From the NCBI RefSeq assembly GCF_009862785.1, contig NZ_WWHU01000001.1:4154001-4218000 (forward strand): a DNA stretch of 64,000 nucleotides, written 5' to 3'. Position 1 is the stretch's first letter; the number at the start of each line of letters is the position of its first letter. The notes beneath the pieces are model-generated. The model was not told the origin of the DNA, did not search any database, and was given only the letters and a program-made list of their open reading frames with translations. This stretch comes from Gordonia sp. SID5947 (GTDB lineage: Bacteria > Actinomycetota > Actinomycetes > Mycobacteriales > Mycobacteriaceae). Position numbers and translations under genes: made by a program. Shown here piece after piece: positions 17,630 to 26,644 of this stretch.

Positions 17630-19442
17630 CGTGTCGCCCCGGTGACGAGCCGTTCGGCGGCGCTGATGCGCTTGTCGACGATCTCCAGGTTGCTGGTCAG
17701 GCGCTTGACCGACTTCTCGCGGGCGGCGGCATCGGCCGTGGCTGCCTTCTGGACCTCGGTGATCGTCTTCTGCAACTCGTCGATGTTGACTCGGAGGTAT
17801 TCGCGGTATCGGATGATGATCTCCGGGCGGGACTGCGCCACCGCGCTGTCGAGGAGACGGCCGGTGGCGGCCTTGGTGGTGGCGATGGTCTCACGCAGCC
17901 AGGTGAGCAGATTGGACTTACCGGTCCGGATCGCGCGAAAGCTCAGGTTGATTCCCACCCATACGGTTCCGACCACGACTCCCACGCCCATCAGTGCCGA
18001 CAGCCCGAGAAGCCCACCGAGCGTGGATGATCCGACGACCCCCATCGTCAGCAGGGTGGGGTCGAGCAGACCGTGTCGCTTGCTGCCCACCTGATGGGTC
18101 TCGATCCTCTTGTCCTGCATCGACGCGACGATCCGCGTGCTCAGTTCTTCCCACACGCTCGGATCGTCGGGGAAGCGGGGCGCGATGATCGTGTCGTGCA
18201 AGCGCTGGAGGAACCCTGCCAGCGTCTCGGCCATCGCCCGCTGTAGGTCGGTCTGCATGTCGGCGGTGAACTTCTGTTCGCTGCGCCGCAGCACCTGCAT
18301 GCCGTGGGTGTTGACGTACTTGGTCCATTTGTCGCGGACGTCGTCGAGACGTCGTTCGAGATCGTCGACGGCAGACTGACGAAGCAGCGTGAGGTCCCGG
18401 GCCAGGTACTGCTCCCATTGCCGGGATTGCTCCTGCAGTTCGGTGAGCCGGTCCCGGTCGGCGGTCAGATCCGGCAGCGATGTCGCGCCGGCCTCGACCG
18501 CGTCCAGCTCACGGCCGATTCGCCCGCGGATGACGCGGAGGCCCTCCAGACACGTCCGTACGGCGTCGAGGTGTGGCAGGCGCGATGTCTCGTCGAGTCG
18601 GCGGGCGAGCTCGGCGCGCAACGTCGCGATCCCGCTCTCGGCTTCCAGCCGATCACGCTGGTCGGTGTCGGCGATGTCGGCGGCCATCACCGCAAGAAGG
18701 CTCGACACCCCGACGACGGTGACTCTCCGCTGGAGCTGCTCGGCCAGGATCCGTTCGTTCTCGGCGACGATGTGCCGCCATCGCCGGAGGTTCTTGTCGG
18801 TCTTGGTGACCACCACGACAACCGAATCCACCGTCGCGGTCGCCTCCCGCACGAACGTCATCTCGGGTGCGGTCAACGGACTCGACGCGTCGCAGACGAG
18901 CACGAGTACGCAGGCCTGTTGGGCGGACCGGGTGGCCAGTTTCGCCAGACCGACGTCGAGGCCGCCCACGCCGGGGGTGTCCACCAGGGTCACGTCGGAC
19001 ATCCGCGCGTCGCGAACCGCGACGGCGGCAGCGGTGGGGAGTTCCTCGACCCGCGGATCGAGTACCTGAGTGCCGCCGGTGGTGACCCACTGGTCGAGTT
19101 GATCGGTTGCCACCGGCCGGGTTCCCGACGGGAAGAAGAGCTCCGCGGTGCTGTCGACATCGAGGTCGGGGTCCGGGGTCACGCTGACCGACACCGAGGA
19201 CGTGACATCCACGCCGACCGGGCACAGGTCACGACGGCCGATCAGTGCGTTGACCAGCGAACTCTTGCCGCGTTGGACTTCCCCACCACCACGACGGTGC
19301 GAGTCTGGTCGTCCCGCTCCAGTTTGGTCACGGCAACGTCGGCCAGGGCGTCCATCTGGTAGGCGCGCAGCACCTTGACGGCACCGTCCACCACCTGGGC
19401 GGCGGCATCTGCCGGCGCTGCGGTCTCACCCATCTCTGACAT
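17626..19442 (-). pseudogene. IniA-like dynamin GTPase, frameshifted inside the P-loop
   Basis: The gene runs from ATG 19442 (MSEMGETAAPADAAAQ) to 17626 but is split between two frames. The first frame reads RTVVVVGKSNAARVRW and then leaves coding sense; adding one G to the GGGG run (CCCC at 19281-19284 on the + strand) restores VVVVGEVQRGKSSLVNAL, a perfect P-loop running into the long downstream frame (DTPGVGGLDV as G3, VVVTKTDKN as G4, a membrane hairpin near GVVGSSTLGGLLGLSALMGV, C-terminal helices). Repaired length is about 605 residues, like IniA. A homopolymer sequencing error or a real loss of function are both possible; the rest of the gene shows no decay. Confidence 0.85.
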
Positions 19443-19667
19443 TCCCCCGGTTCTCACCACACAGAAATCCAGCCGAAGCATACCGACGCTGGGTGCACCG
19501 TTCATTCACATGCTGCACTACCCTGCACTTTTACAACACAATCGTGAAGGCGTTTTCGCGGGAACCTTTCCGGCTGCCGTCGCATCGAATACATGTATAG
19601 ATCATCGAGCGGCCGGGACCGGGACACGGAGACCCGGTGCGCGCACACGACGAGGGGAACACAGACG
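19443..19667. promoter_or_regulatory. Divergent promoter region, IniA-like operon and lipoprotein gene
   Basis: 225 nt without a gene, AT-richer than its surroundings, between genes pointing apart. It contains GGGAACC at about 19559, which resembles an ECF-sigma -35 element, with a possible -10 near CGTCGC, and an AT-rich stretch around ATACATGTATAGATC. Promoter elements are inferred only. Confidence 0.4.
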
Positions 19668-20942
19668 ATGAGGAATTGGCAGCCGATGGTGCGCTGTGTG
19701 GGGGTCGTCGCGGCGATCACGGCGATCGCGGGATGCACCACGCAGGGGCAGGCGACCAGTGAATCCGCCGCCTCCGGTCAGACGTCCGAGCCCTCGGTCG
19801 ACGTGGCCGCGCTGGACACCGGCAACTATCCGACCGATCCGCGCCCCGCATTCGGGAAGGCCACCCAGGACAACATCCTTCAGGTCGAAGGGCAGCGGAT
19901 GGCCCAGTTCGTGGTGGTGCCGTTCGAGATCGACGAGGACCTCACCAACGCCAACCTCCCGACGATGGTGATCACCGGCCAGAACAGCCTCGGCCCGGTC
20001 TTCCCGGCCGACATCGCGAAGGTGCCTGCGAACAAGAACATGCTCATGGGTTTCGTGGGTACCGCCGCCACTCCCGATGAGAAGCTGCGGACGGGTGCCA
20101 AGAGCGTGAGCAACATGGTGCTCCGCTATGCCACCGCAGGCGATGCTGCGGCCGCCGCGCGACAGATGGCCGATGCGACCGCCGCCTCCGACAAGGTCCG
20201 AACGACAACGCTTCCCGGACTTCCCGACACTCATGTCGTGCGCACCAACAGCGGCGGCAACAGCCAGATGATGGCCTTCACCGCGCACAACACGTACGTG
20301 CTCTACCAGTGGTACGAGACGCCTCCGACTCAGCAGGTCCTGCAGGAGCCGACGATCCGGAAAGCCATCGCCCTGCAGACCGCGCTGATCGACAAGTTCC
20401 CCGCCACGCCGACGAAGAACGAGGCCAAGGCGCGCGGGATCACCGGCAGCAGTGCGCCTGTCATAGATCAGAACCACGTGCTGATCTACGCGTTGCCCTA
20501 CAGCGACGAGGACCTGAAGAAGGGTCAGAACCTCGCCCTTCCCGGCGCCAGTATCCGCGCTGTCTACGGCCCGCGGGGCATGGCGCAGATGAGCGGCGAT
20601 CCCAAGACCGACTTCACGCTGCTCACCGACGTCGGTTCCACCGCCAACGCGGTGGAGAAGTCGACGGTCTACCGAGCCACCGCCGCCGACGGCGCGAAGA
20701 AGATCGTCGACACGTCGTTGGCTTCCAACCGGAGTCAGGGCTGGGCCGACGCCCCCAGTCCGGCCGGGCTGCCGATTGCCAAGTGCCAGAGCAAAACCCT
20801 CGAGAGCGGCACGTGGTACCTGTGCTACGTCCAGAAGGGACGCTACGTCGGCACCTACAGCGCGCCCAACCCGAAGGATGTCCAGCAGGCGATCTCGGCG
20901 CAGTACGTGATCCTCACCAAGGCCGACCAGAACGCGAACTAG
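19668..20942 (+). CDS. Actinobacterial lipoprotein (DUF7373-like)
   Basis: 424 residues from ATG 19668, chosen because MRNWQPMVRC leads into a hydrophobic helix and lipobox IAGC (Cys 23), with GAGGGGA upstream. The exported part carries two similar alpha/beta halves (near QFVVVPFEID and HVLIYALPYSDED) and a late Cys pair (KCQ, YLCYV) that could form a disulfide. It looks like a mycobacterial surface lipoprotein family of unknown role. It is divergent from the IniA-like operon. Confidence 0.8.
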   Translation: MRNWQPMVRCVGVVAAITAIAGCTTQGQATSESAASGQTSEPSVDVAALDTGNYPTDPRPAFGKATQDNILQVEGQRMAQFVVVPFEIDEDLTNANLPTMVITGQNSLGPVFPADIAKVPANKNMLMGFVGTAATPDEKLRTGAKSVSNMVLRYATAGDAAAAARQMADATAASDKVRTTTLPGLPDTHVVRTNSGGNSQMMAFTAHNTYVLYQWYETPPTQQVLQEPTIRKAIALQTALIDKFPATPTKNEAKARGITGSSAPVIDQNHVLIYALPYSDEDLKKGQNLALPGASIRAVYGPRGMAQMSGDPKTDFTLLTDVGSTANAVEKSTVYRATAADGAKKIVDTSLASNRSQGWADAPSPAGLPIAKCQSKTLESGTWYLCYVQKGRYVGTYSAPNPKDVQQAISAQYVILTKADQNAN

Positions 20943-21001
20943 TCGCGTCGATCCTCCGGTGAGCGGAGGCGTGTCAGCGTAGTGGGTTGAGGAGCAGGTG
21001 G

Positions 21002-21040
21002 CCGTCGATCCTGACAGCGCATCGCTGTCAGGATCGACGG
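21002..21040. terminator. Perfect 18-bp hairpin between convergent genes
   Basis: The arms 21002-21019 and 21023-21040 are exact reverse complements around a 3-nt loop (CAT). It lies between the lipoprotein gene (+) and the ECF sigma gene (-), so it can end transcripts from both sides. A weaker 6-bp hairpin (CCTCCG/CGGAGG) is at 20953-20969. Confidence 0.75.
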
Positions 21041-21151
21041 GAAGTGCATGGCCCAGGACGCCGACGGTGGGGTGATGGCCGGACGGAACTGACCGACCCT
21101 GGCCGGACGCGAATTCGTGAGAGCCACGCCGAACGGACGTTCCCGAGGCGG

Positions 21152-21715
21152 CTACAGCGCGGTGCTGTTGCCGATCTGATCGCGCAGGATCTCCGTGAGT
21201 TGGGTCCTGGCCCGGTTGAGCCGTGATTTGACGGTCTGGACACCGACGCCCTGGTGGGCGGCGATGTCGGCGTAGGTGAGATCGCCGAACTCGCGCAGGA
21301 CAACTGCCTCGCGGAAGTCGTCGGGGAGCTTGGCGAGCGCGTCACGGACGGCGTCACGCACCGCGATACGTTCGTCGAAGGCCGATCCGCCCTCGTCGTC
21401 GGCGAGTTGGATCGGCTGTTCCGGATCGGTGAAGTCGGTGATGTCGGTGTTGGATTTCCGGCGACGCACCACGCTGAGCGCGTTGTTGGCCGCGATGCGA
21501 TGCACCCAGGTGGAGAAGCGGGCCTCGCCCCGGAACTTGTGCAGGTTCTGCCATGCCGCGACGAGGGTGTTCTGCAGCGCGTCCTCGGCGTCGTGCTGAT
21601 TCCCGCAGATGTTGAGGCACACGGCCCACACATGGTTGCGGTGGGCGGCGACGAGCTGCGCGAAAGCGTGCTGATCGCCATCGCGCGCCTGCAGGAGCAG
21701 CACGGCTTCGTCCAT
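21152..21715 (-). CDS. ECF RNA polymerase sigma factor
   Basis: 187 residues from ATG 21715, with GGGGGAG just before it; the longer frame upstream shadows the neighbouring gene. Region 2 is visible (DAEDALQNTLVAAWQNLHKF, then FSTWVHRIAANNALSVVRRR) and region 4 (LPDDFREAVVLREFGDLTYA, GVGVQTVKSRLNRARTQL). The 19-nt gap to the preceding gene suggests co-transcription. No zinc-finger anti-sigma gene is next to it, so its control is unclear. Confidence 0.9.
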   Translation of the reverse strand: MDEAVLLLQARDGDQHAFAQLVAAHRNHVWAVCLNICGNQHDAEDALQNTLVAAWQNLHKFRGEARFSTWVHRIAANNALSVVRRRKSNTDITDFTDPEQPIQLADDEGGSAFDERIAVRDAVRDALAKLPDDFREAVVLREFGDLTYADIAAHQGVGVQTVKSRLNRARTQLTEILRDQIGNSTAL

Positions 21716-21734
21716 CAACTCCCCCAACCGGAAT

Positions 21735-22115
21735 TCAGATGTCGTGGTGGCCGTCGTGGCCGTGGTCGTCATGTTCGATGCTGCCCAGATCCGGCTGATC
21801 GGCCACGTCGTGGTGGCCGGCACCGTCGTCGGCGGCGGTGTCGTCGAGATCTGGTTCGACCACGTGGCCGGTGGCGGAGTCGGTCGTCTCGTGATGCGCC
21901 GCGTCGTGATGGTCGACATGCGGATCGTCGACGATGACGACGTCGTCGTCATCGGCAGGCGGCGTGTCGTCCATGTCGGGGACGGTCGCCGGGTCGGCGA
22001 CCGCATCCGGGTCGAACGCACCCGCAAGTGCGGCTTCCCAGACCCCCGCGGGGGGTTCGGGTGAGGTGGCGGGGTCGATGCCGAGTGAGGCCAGGATCGA
22101 CGACTCCTCCTGCAT
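21735..22115 (-). CDS. His/Asp-rich acidic protein upstream of the ECF sigma factor
   Basis: 126 residues. The ordered N-terminus MQEESSILASLGIDPATSPE is followed by an Asp/His-rich tail (DDPHVDHHDAAHHETTD, HDDHGHDGHHDI). ATG 22115 has GGAGG 7 nt upstream, the best start. The tail could bind Zn, Ni or Cu; no transmembrane segment or HxxxCxxC anti-sigma motif is present. Because it precedes the sigma gene, it may be a metal-responsive partner, which is speculation. Confidence 0.65.
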   Translation of the reverse strand: MQEESSILASLGIDPATSPEPPAGVWEAALAGAFDPDAVADPATVPDMDDTPPADDDDVVIVDDPHVDHHDAAHHETTDSATGHVVEPDLDDTAADDGAGHHDVADQPDLGSIEHDDHGHDGHHDI

Positions 22116-22254
22116 GTCATGACCTCCGATCGATGTGTGAGTCCGGGGCCGCCACCAGTCGATGACCGCTCACCGGTTTGATGTTACGGGCCGCCGGATT
22201 GTTCCCGGCGTGGTCGTCCGGGTTCGGCGGGCAGGCATGATCGGGGGCATGCCG

Positions 22255-23094
22255 ATGACCCTCGTGTTGATCACCGCCGACGAGCTCCCGGAAGCGATGC
22301 TGTCCGACCACCCACCGGTGGTTCTCGACGTGCGATGGCAACTCGCCGACCGCCACGGTCACGATCACTACCGGGAGGGACATATCCCGGGCGCGGTGTT
22401 CGTCGACCTCGACGACGAGCTGGCGGCGCCCGCGACGCCCGCGCGGGGGCGGCACCCGTTGCCCGATGTCGCGGATCTGCAAGCGGCTGCGCGTCGATGG
22501 GGCATCGACGACGGGTCTTCGGTGGTCGTCTACGACGACACCGGCAACCTCGCCGCGGCCCGCGCGTGGTGGTTGTTGCGCTGGGGTGGGCTGTCGGATG
22601 TGCGCATGCTCGACGGCGGGCTCGGTGCCTGGCGGGCGGCGGGGCTCCGGGTGTCGTCGGGAGATGCGACGCCACGATCCGGCACGGTCACGCTGACCGG
22701 CGGTCACCTGCCCGTCGTCGACATCGACGGCGTCGCCGCCTCGGCCGCCGCTTCGACTGCCGTGGTGCTCGATGCCCGTGCCGCAGAACGGTATCGGGGT
22801 GAGGTCGAACCGGTGGACCCGCGCGCCGGTCACATCCCCGGCGCTGTCAGCGCGCCGACCGCCATGAACGTGGGTCCCGACGGTACGTTCCTGCCCGCCG
22901 CCGAACTGCGGGAGCGGTTCTCGGCCTTGGGGATCGGTGATGGGACCGATGTGATCGCCTATTGCGGTTCCGGGGTCAACGCCGCCCACGAGATCGCTGC
23001 TCTGGAGATCGCGGGTCTCACCGGCGCGTTGTTTCCCGGCTCGTGGTCGCAGTGGTCGTCGGATCCGGAGCGGCCGGCAGAGACGGGCTCCTGA
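22255..23094 (+). CDS. Two-domain rhodanese-type sulfurtransferase
   Basis: About 279 residues from ATG 22255 (GGGGG 7 nt upstream); ATG 22249 and 22237 are alternatives. The first rhodanese domain (about 1-130) has HDHYREGHIPGAVFVDLD but no catalytic Cys loop. The second has RAGHIPGAVSAPT and the active loop AYCGSGVNAAHE, with the persulfide-carrying Cys. It transfers sulfur from thiosulfate or 3-mercaptopyruvate to acceptors such as cyanide. The loop is closer to thiosulfate sulfurtransferases. It stands alone. Confidence 0.88.
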   Translation: MTLVLITADELPEAMLSDHPPVVLDVRWQLADRHGHDHYREGHIPGAVFVDLDDELAAPATPARGRHPLPDVADLQAAARRWGIDDGSSVVVYDDTGNLAAARAWWLLRWGGLSDVRMLDGGLGAWRAAGLRVSSGDATPRSGTVTLTGGHLPVVDIDGVAASAAASTAVVLDARAAERYRGEVEPVDPRAGHIPGAVSAPTAMNVGPDGTFLPAAELRERFSALGIGDGTDVIAYCGSGVNAAHEIAALEIAGLTGALFPGSWSQWSSDPERPAETGS

Positions 23095-23219
23095 GCGTTC
23101 CGCGGAACGCGGCGACCGTCTCGACGACCGCAGGCATGGATCGACCCGAAGATGGGTACGTTGACGATGAGGTGGAATTGTCACCGAACGGATGTACTCG
23201 AACGACTGAGGAGGTCGAC

Positions 23220-23927
23220 ATGTCACGCACCGTGTTGTTCGTGATGACCGGATCGAATCACTGGACCCTCGACGACGGGACGAAACACCCGACCGGGTTC
23301 TGGGCCGAGGAGGCCGTCGCGCCCCTGGAGATCTTCAAAGACGCAGGGTACGACGTCACCGTCGCGACCCCGGGTGGCGTGCGTCCCCCGGTCGACGAGG
23401 GGAGCCTGACCGCCGAGAGCGCGGGCTCCGCAGACGCGGCCGATCATTACCGCAGTGTCGTCGAGAGTGCGGTCGAGTTCCAGAAGCCGATCGCGCTGTC
23501 CGATGTGGTGATCGACGACTACGACGCGGTCTTCGTCCCCGGCGGGCACGGCCCGATGGAGGATCTGGCCGTCGACCCGGAGGCCGGGAAGGTCCTCTCC
23601 GGCGCCAACGGGGCCGATCGTCCGCTGGCGATCGTCTGCCACGGGCCGGCGGCGTTGCTGGCAGCAACCGACGGAGACGGCAAGAACACCTTTGCCGGCC
23701 ACACAGTCACGGGCTTCACCAATACGGAGGAGGAGCAGGCCGGCTTGGCGGACAAGGCGCCGTGGTTGCTCCAGGATCGCTTGACCGAGGCGGGACTGAA
23801 CGTGGTGGCCGAGGAACCGTGGGCCCCGCATATCGAGACCGACCGCAATCTGCTGACCGGACAGAACCCGGCATCGTCGGGGCCGCTCGCGCGAGCCCTC
23901 GTCGACCGACTCGGAAAGGCCGACTAG
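23220..23927 (+). CDS. DJ-1/PfpI (Hsp31-like) type 1 glutamine amidotransferase-domain protein
   Basis: 235 residues from ATG 23220, after GAGGAGG. The nucleophile is the Cys in LAIVCHGPAAL; the acidic partner is within FWAEEAVAPLEIF, and VFVPGGHGPMEDL is the family loop. Hsp31-like members act as glyoxalase III or chaperones and protect from methylglyoxal. It abuts the following PPOX gene, whose ATG comes immediately after this TAG stop, so the two are co-translated. Confidence 0.88.
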   Translation: MSRTVLFVMTGSNHWTLDDGTKHPTGFWAEEAVAPLEIFKDAGYDVTVATPGGVRPPVDEGSLTAESAGSADAADHYRSVVESAVEFQKPIALSDVVIDDYDAVFVPGGHGPMEDLAVDPEAGKVLSGANGADRPLAIVCHGPAALLAATDGDGKNTFAGHTVTGFTNTEEEQAGLADKAPWLLQDRLTEAGLNVVAEEPWAPHIETDRNLLTGQNPASSGPLARALVDRLGKAD

Positions 23928-24350
23928 ATGTCCCGACCACCTCTCCCCGATGCGGCGAAAGAGCTTCTCGCCAAGGCCAATCCGTGTGTGATGGCGACGC
24001 TGCGCTCCGACGGCGCCCCGGTTTCGGCGGCCACCTGGTATCTGCTCGACGGCGAGCGCGTGTTGCTGAGCATGGACAACGGCCGGGTGCGCCTCGAGCA
24101 TCTGCGGCGAGACCCTCGGGTCACTCTCACGGTTCTCGACGACGAGTCCTGGTATACGCACGTCACGCTGCTGGGACGGGTGGTCGAGTTCCGCGACGAC
24201 GAGGGCCTCGTCGACATCGACCGCATCTCGCGCCTCTACACGGGCGGCGCCTATCCCGATCGTGAACGGCCCCGCACGACAGCCGTCGTCGAGATCGAAC
24301 GCTGGCACGGGTGGGGATCGATGAAGGACAACGAGCAGGCCGGCGGCTGA
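23928..24350 (+). CDS. PPOX-class F420-dependent oxidoreductase
   Basis: 140 residues with the split-barrel flavin fold: CVMATLRSDGAPVSAATWYL, VLLSMDNGRVRLEHLRRDPR and VVEIERWHGWGSM. Close relatives use F420 rather than FMN; the cofactor choice is inferred from family in actinobacteria. It starts directly after the DJ-1-like gene. Confidence 0.85.
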   Translation: MSRPPLPDAAKELLAKANPCVMATLRSDGAPVSAATWYLLDGERVLLSMDNGRVRLEHLRRDPRVTLTVLDDESWYTHVTLLGRVVEFRDDEGLVDIDRISRLYTGGAYPDRERPRTTAVVEIERWHGWGSMKDNEQAGG

Positions 24351-24374
24351 GCCGCCCGGCTGTTCGGGCAGGCG

Positions 24375-25256
24375 CTACAGGCCGGCTCGTTCGAGCGCTT
24401 CGTCGAACTCCTCGGCGGCCGCCTTCTCGCCCTTGCCCTGGGCGATCGCGCGCTGGTAGATGGCGAAGAACTGCTCACCGTGTTCGGCGTAGCGGCGGGC
24501 CCACCGTTCGCCTTCGGCGCGCCAGTAGCCGATGATGTCGTAGTTCTCGCGCGGCCATCGGCGCTCTTGCCGGAGGTACTTTCGAGCTACCCGGGACTGC
24601 GCGGCCTCTCCGGCGAACCAGCAGTATCCGGCGCCCGGTGGAAGGTCGAGTCGACGGATCGTGTCGCCGAGAACACTGGGGCCGACGCCGTTGCCGCTGC
24701 CGACGAGGGGAACGATCTGGGCGTGTGCGGAACCGCCGGCGAGGTACTCGAGGTCATCGTCGGCGACGACCTCCACCACTGCGATCATCGTGGCCGTGCC
24801 CTGGTGCTCTTCCAGGATGCGGGCAAGCGCAGGCAGTCCCGCCAGGTCGGACGCGAAGAGCTGCCATGCGGAGCTCGGTGGCGGCCGATACCAGCCGCGG
24901 GCGTGTGACATGGCAACCTGATGGCCGGGTTCGGCCTGCTGAGCCCATCGGGTGGCCGGGCCGTGCGAATGAACGACAAAATCGACAGTCATCGAACGGG
25001 TCTCGGCGTCGACGGCCCGGACCGAATAGTTGCGGGCCTCGGGGATCGGCGCCACGTCGTGATACGCCCAGACGCCGTCCCGGAGCTGCATCGGCGGGGG
25101 AGAGGTCTCGCCCTCACGAGGGAAGTAGATCCCGACTGCGTCGTCCGCAAGTCCCGGTAACCCGAGTTGTCCCAGGTCGGGGACCTCGAATCGGATGCGG
25201 CGAAGCCGGGGGTTCAGGTCGGCCGCATCCGTGACGTGTGCAAACGAAAAGCCCAT
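24375..25256 (-). CDS. Siderophore-interacting protein (FAD-dependent ferric reductase)
   Basis: 293 residues from ATG 25256 (GAGG 4 nt upstream). The FAD domain shows ARNYSVRAVD and VVHSHGPATRWAQQAEPG; the C-terminal domain has YCWFAGEAAQSRVARKYL, typical of the ViuB/SIP family that reduces and releases iron from siderophores in the cytosol. It contains one internal LPALARILEE segment as in the family. No siderophore synthesis or uptake gene is adjacent. It converges with the PPOX gene. Confidence 0.88.
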   Translation of the reverse strand: MGFSFAHVTDAADLNPRLRRIRFEVPDLGQLGLPGLADDAVGIYFPREGETSPPPMQLRDGVWAYHDVAPIPEARNYSVRAVDAETRSMTVDFVVHSHGPATRWAQQAEPGHQVAMSHARGWYRPPPSSAWQLFASDLAGLPALARILEEHQGTATMIAVVEVVADDDLEYLAGGSAHAQIVPLVGSGNGVGPSVLGDTIRRLDLPPGAGYCWFAGEAAQSRVARKYLRQERRWPRENYDIIGYWRAEGERWARRYAEHGEQFFAIYQRAIAQGKGEKAAAEEFDEALERAGL

Positions 25257-25287
25257 GATCCTCGCCAGCGTACCCAGGTATGAGGTG

Positions 25288-26559
25288 TCAGGTCCCTGGC
25301 GTGGCGACAGCCACGGCAGTGGGCTCGGCCGTCTCGCGGTCCACGGAGTCGGCCGCAGACTTCCGCGGCCGCCGTAGCGGGACACGCGACCGCGCGGTGA
25401 GCCACTTGCTGACCGGCGTGCGCAGCAGGATGTCGACCACCACGAGTGACATCGTGAGCACCAGGGCGGTCAGCAGGGTGGTACGGATGGCGGCCGAGTT
25501 CGGGAACCACTCGAACAGGGCGTCGATGAAGCCGACGCGGCCGAGGATGTCGAGGATCAACGGGTGTACGGCGAAGACCCCGAAGGCGCGGAACGACGCA
25601 TACGACACAGTCCGTGACGAGAGCGCACCTCTCGATTCGCGTCGGGCGTTCCAGACAAGCGCGATCATCCAGAGGAGCGTGAGCCCTGCGAGGAACCATG
25701 GGAGCGACACAGGATTCCACGGCGTGTTCGCCTGCAGCGGGACATTGCCGGGCGACGTGGCCAGCAGATAGCCGCCGACACTGAAGGCGGTACCGATCCC
25801 GCACGCGGAGATCACCGCGACCGCGTGGGAGCGCAGCCATTCGTTCATCGCTTCGTGGTGCACGGCGGCGAGTGCTCCGATCGCGACGAACAGGGCGTAC
25901 ATCGGCAGCGTCTTCCACAGGTTGTCGTAGACGAGCGTCCACGTCGGTCCGCTCGGACGCGGGAGGTACTGGTAGAAGACGAACGAGGCCATCTGGATCA
26001 CGGCGGCGACGCCGAGCACTCGCCAGGGGCGGTGCGCCGTGCGGTCGAGAACCCAGGAGACCAGGGGGAAGGCCAGATAGATCTGCATGGAGATCAGCAG
26101 GAAGTACAGCTGGTACTTGCCCTCGCCGGTGACGACGTCCTGCGCGAGATTGCTGAAGAAGGTGCCGGGACCGGGCCACGGGTTGTCGGCGATGACGACG
26201 TGGTCGGTCAGGGAGTACAGGAGTGTCCACACGAGGTACGGACCGACCACCAGGCCGAATCGTCGGCGCCAGAACGCGACCGGCGTCATCGGCTTGCCGC
26301 GGGTACTGAGGACCAGGACGAACAACGTCACCGCGACGAAGCCGTAGCGGGTGAGGTGACAGAACGTGCCGACGAGGTTGGCCGAGCGGATGACGTCAGG
26401 CGAGGTGTTGATGGCGTTCACGCTGTGTGCGATGACCACGCCGGCGAACAACAGGACACGGACGAAGTCGGCGGTGTGGGCGCGGCCCGCGGACGGTTTC
26501 ACCCGAGGTGCTGCAGCCTCTGTCTGAACTTTTTGTGTGGTGTCGTCGACGGTCTGCAA
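25288..26559 (-). CDS. Acyltransferase 3 family membrane protein
   Basis: 423 residues from TTG 26559, with GGGGAGG 5 nt upstream; GTG 26565 is possible, and the frame further upstream overlaps the SRPBCC gene and is not coding. About ten membrane helices follow a 35-residue cytosolic lead. RVLLFAGVVIAHSVNAI carries the conserved His early in the first helix, and RRFGLVVGPYLVWTLLY is the family core. Such proteins O-acylate envelope sugars or lipids. Ends with a basic cytosolic tail. Acceptor unknown. Confidence 0.85.
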   Translation of the reverse strand: MQTVDDTTQKVQTEAAAPRVKPSAGRAHTADFVRVLLFAGVVIAHSVNAINTSPDVIRSANLVGTFCHLTRYGFVAVTLFVLVLSTRGKPMTPVAFWRRRFGLVVGPYLVWTLLYSLTDHVVIADNPWPGPGTFFSNLAQDVVTGEGKYQLYFLLISMQIYLAFPLVSWVLDRTAHRPWRVLGVAAVIQMASFVFYQYLPRPSGPTWTLVYDNLWKTLPMYALFVAIGALAAVHHEAMNEWLRSHAVAVISACGIGTAFSVGGYLLATSPGNVPLQANTPWNPVSLPWFLAGLTLLWMIALVWNARRESRGALSSRTVSYASFRAFGVFAVHPLILDILGRVGFIDALFEWFPNSAAIRTTLLTALVLTMSLVVVDILLRTPVSKWLTARSRVPLRRPRKSAADSVDRETAEPTAVAVATPGT

Positions 26560-26644
26560 CCGCACCTCCCCGATCGGATCCCTTCCCCTGCGTCGGGCAG
26601 TGTACGGACCGTTCCTGGGAAAACTCTCAGTAGAGGGGTGTTCG

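Noticed and set aside
21718..22120. Longer start for the ECF sigma factor (322 residues)
   Set aside because: The added Thr/Arg/Pro-rich part is the wrong frame of the His/Asp-rich gene, which has its own good ribosome site.
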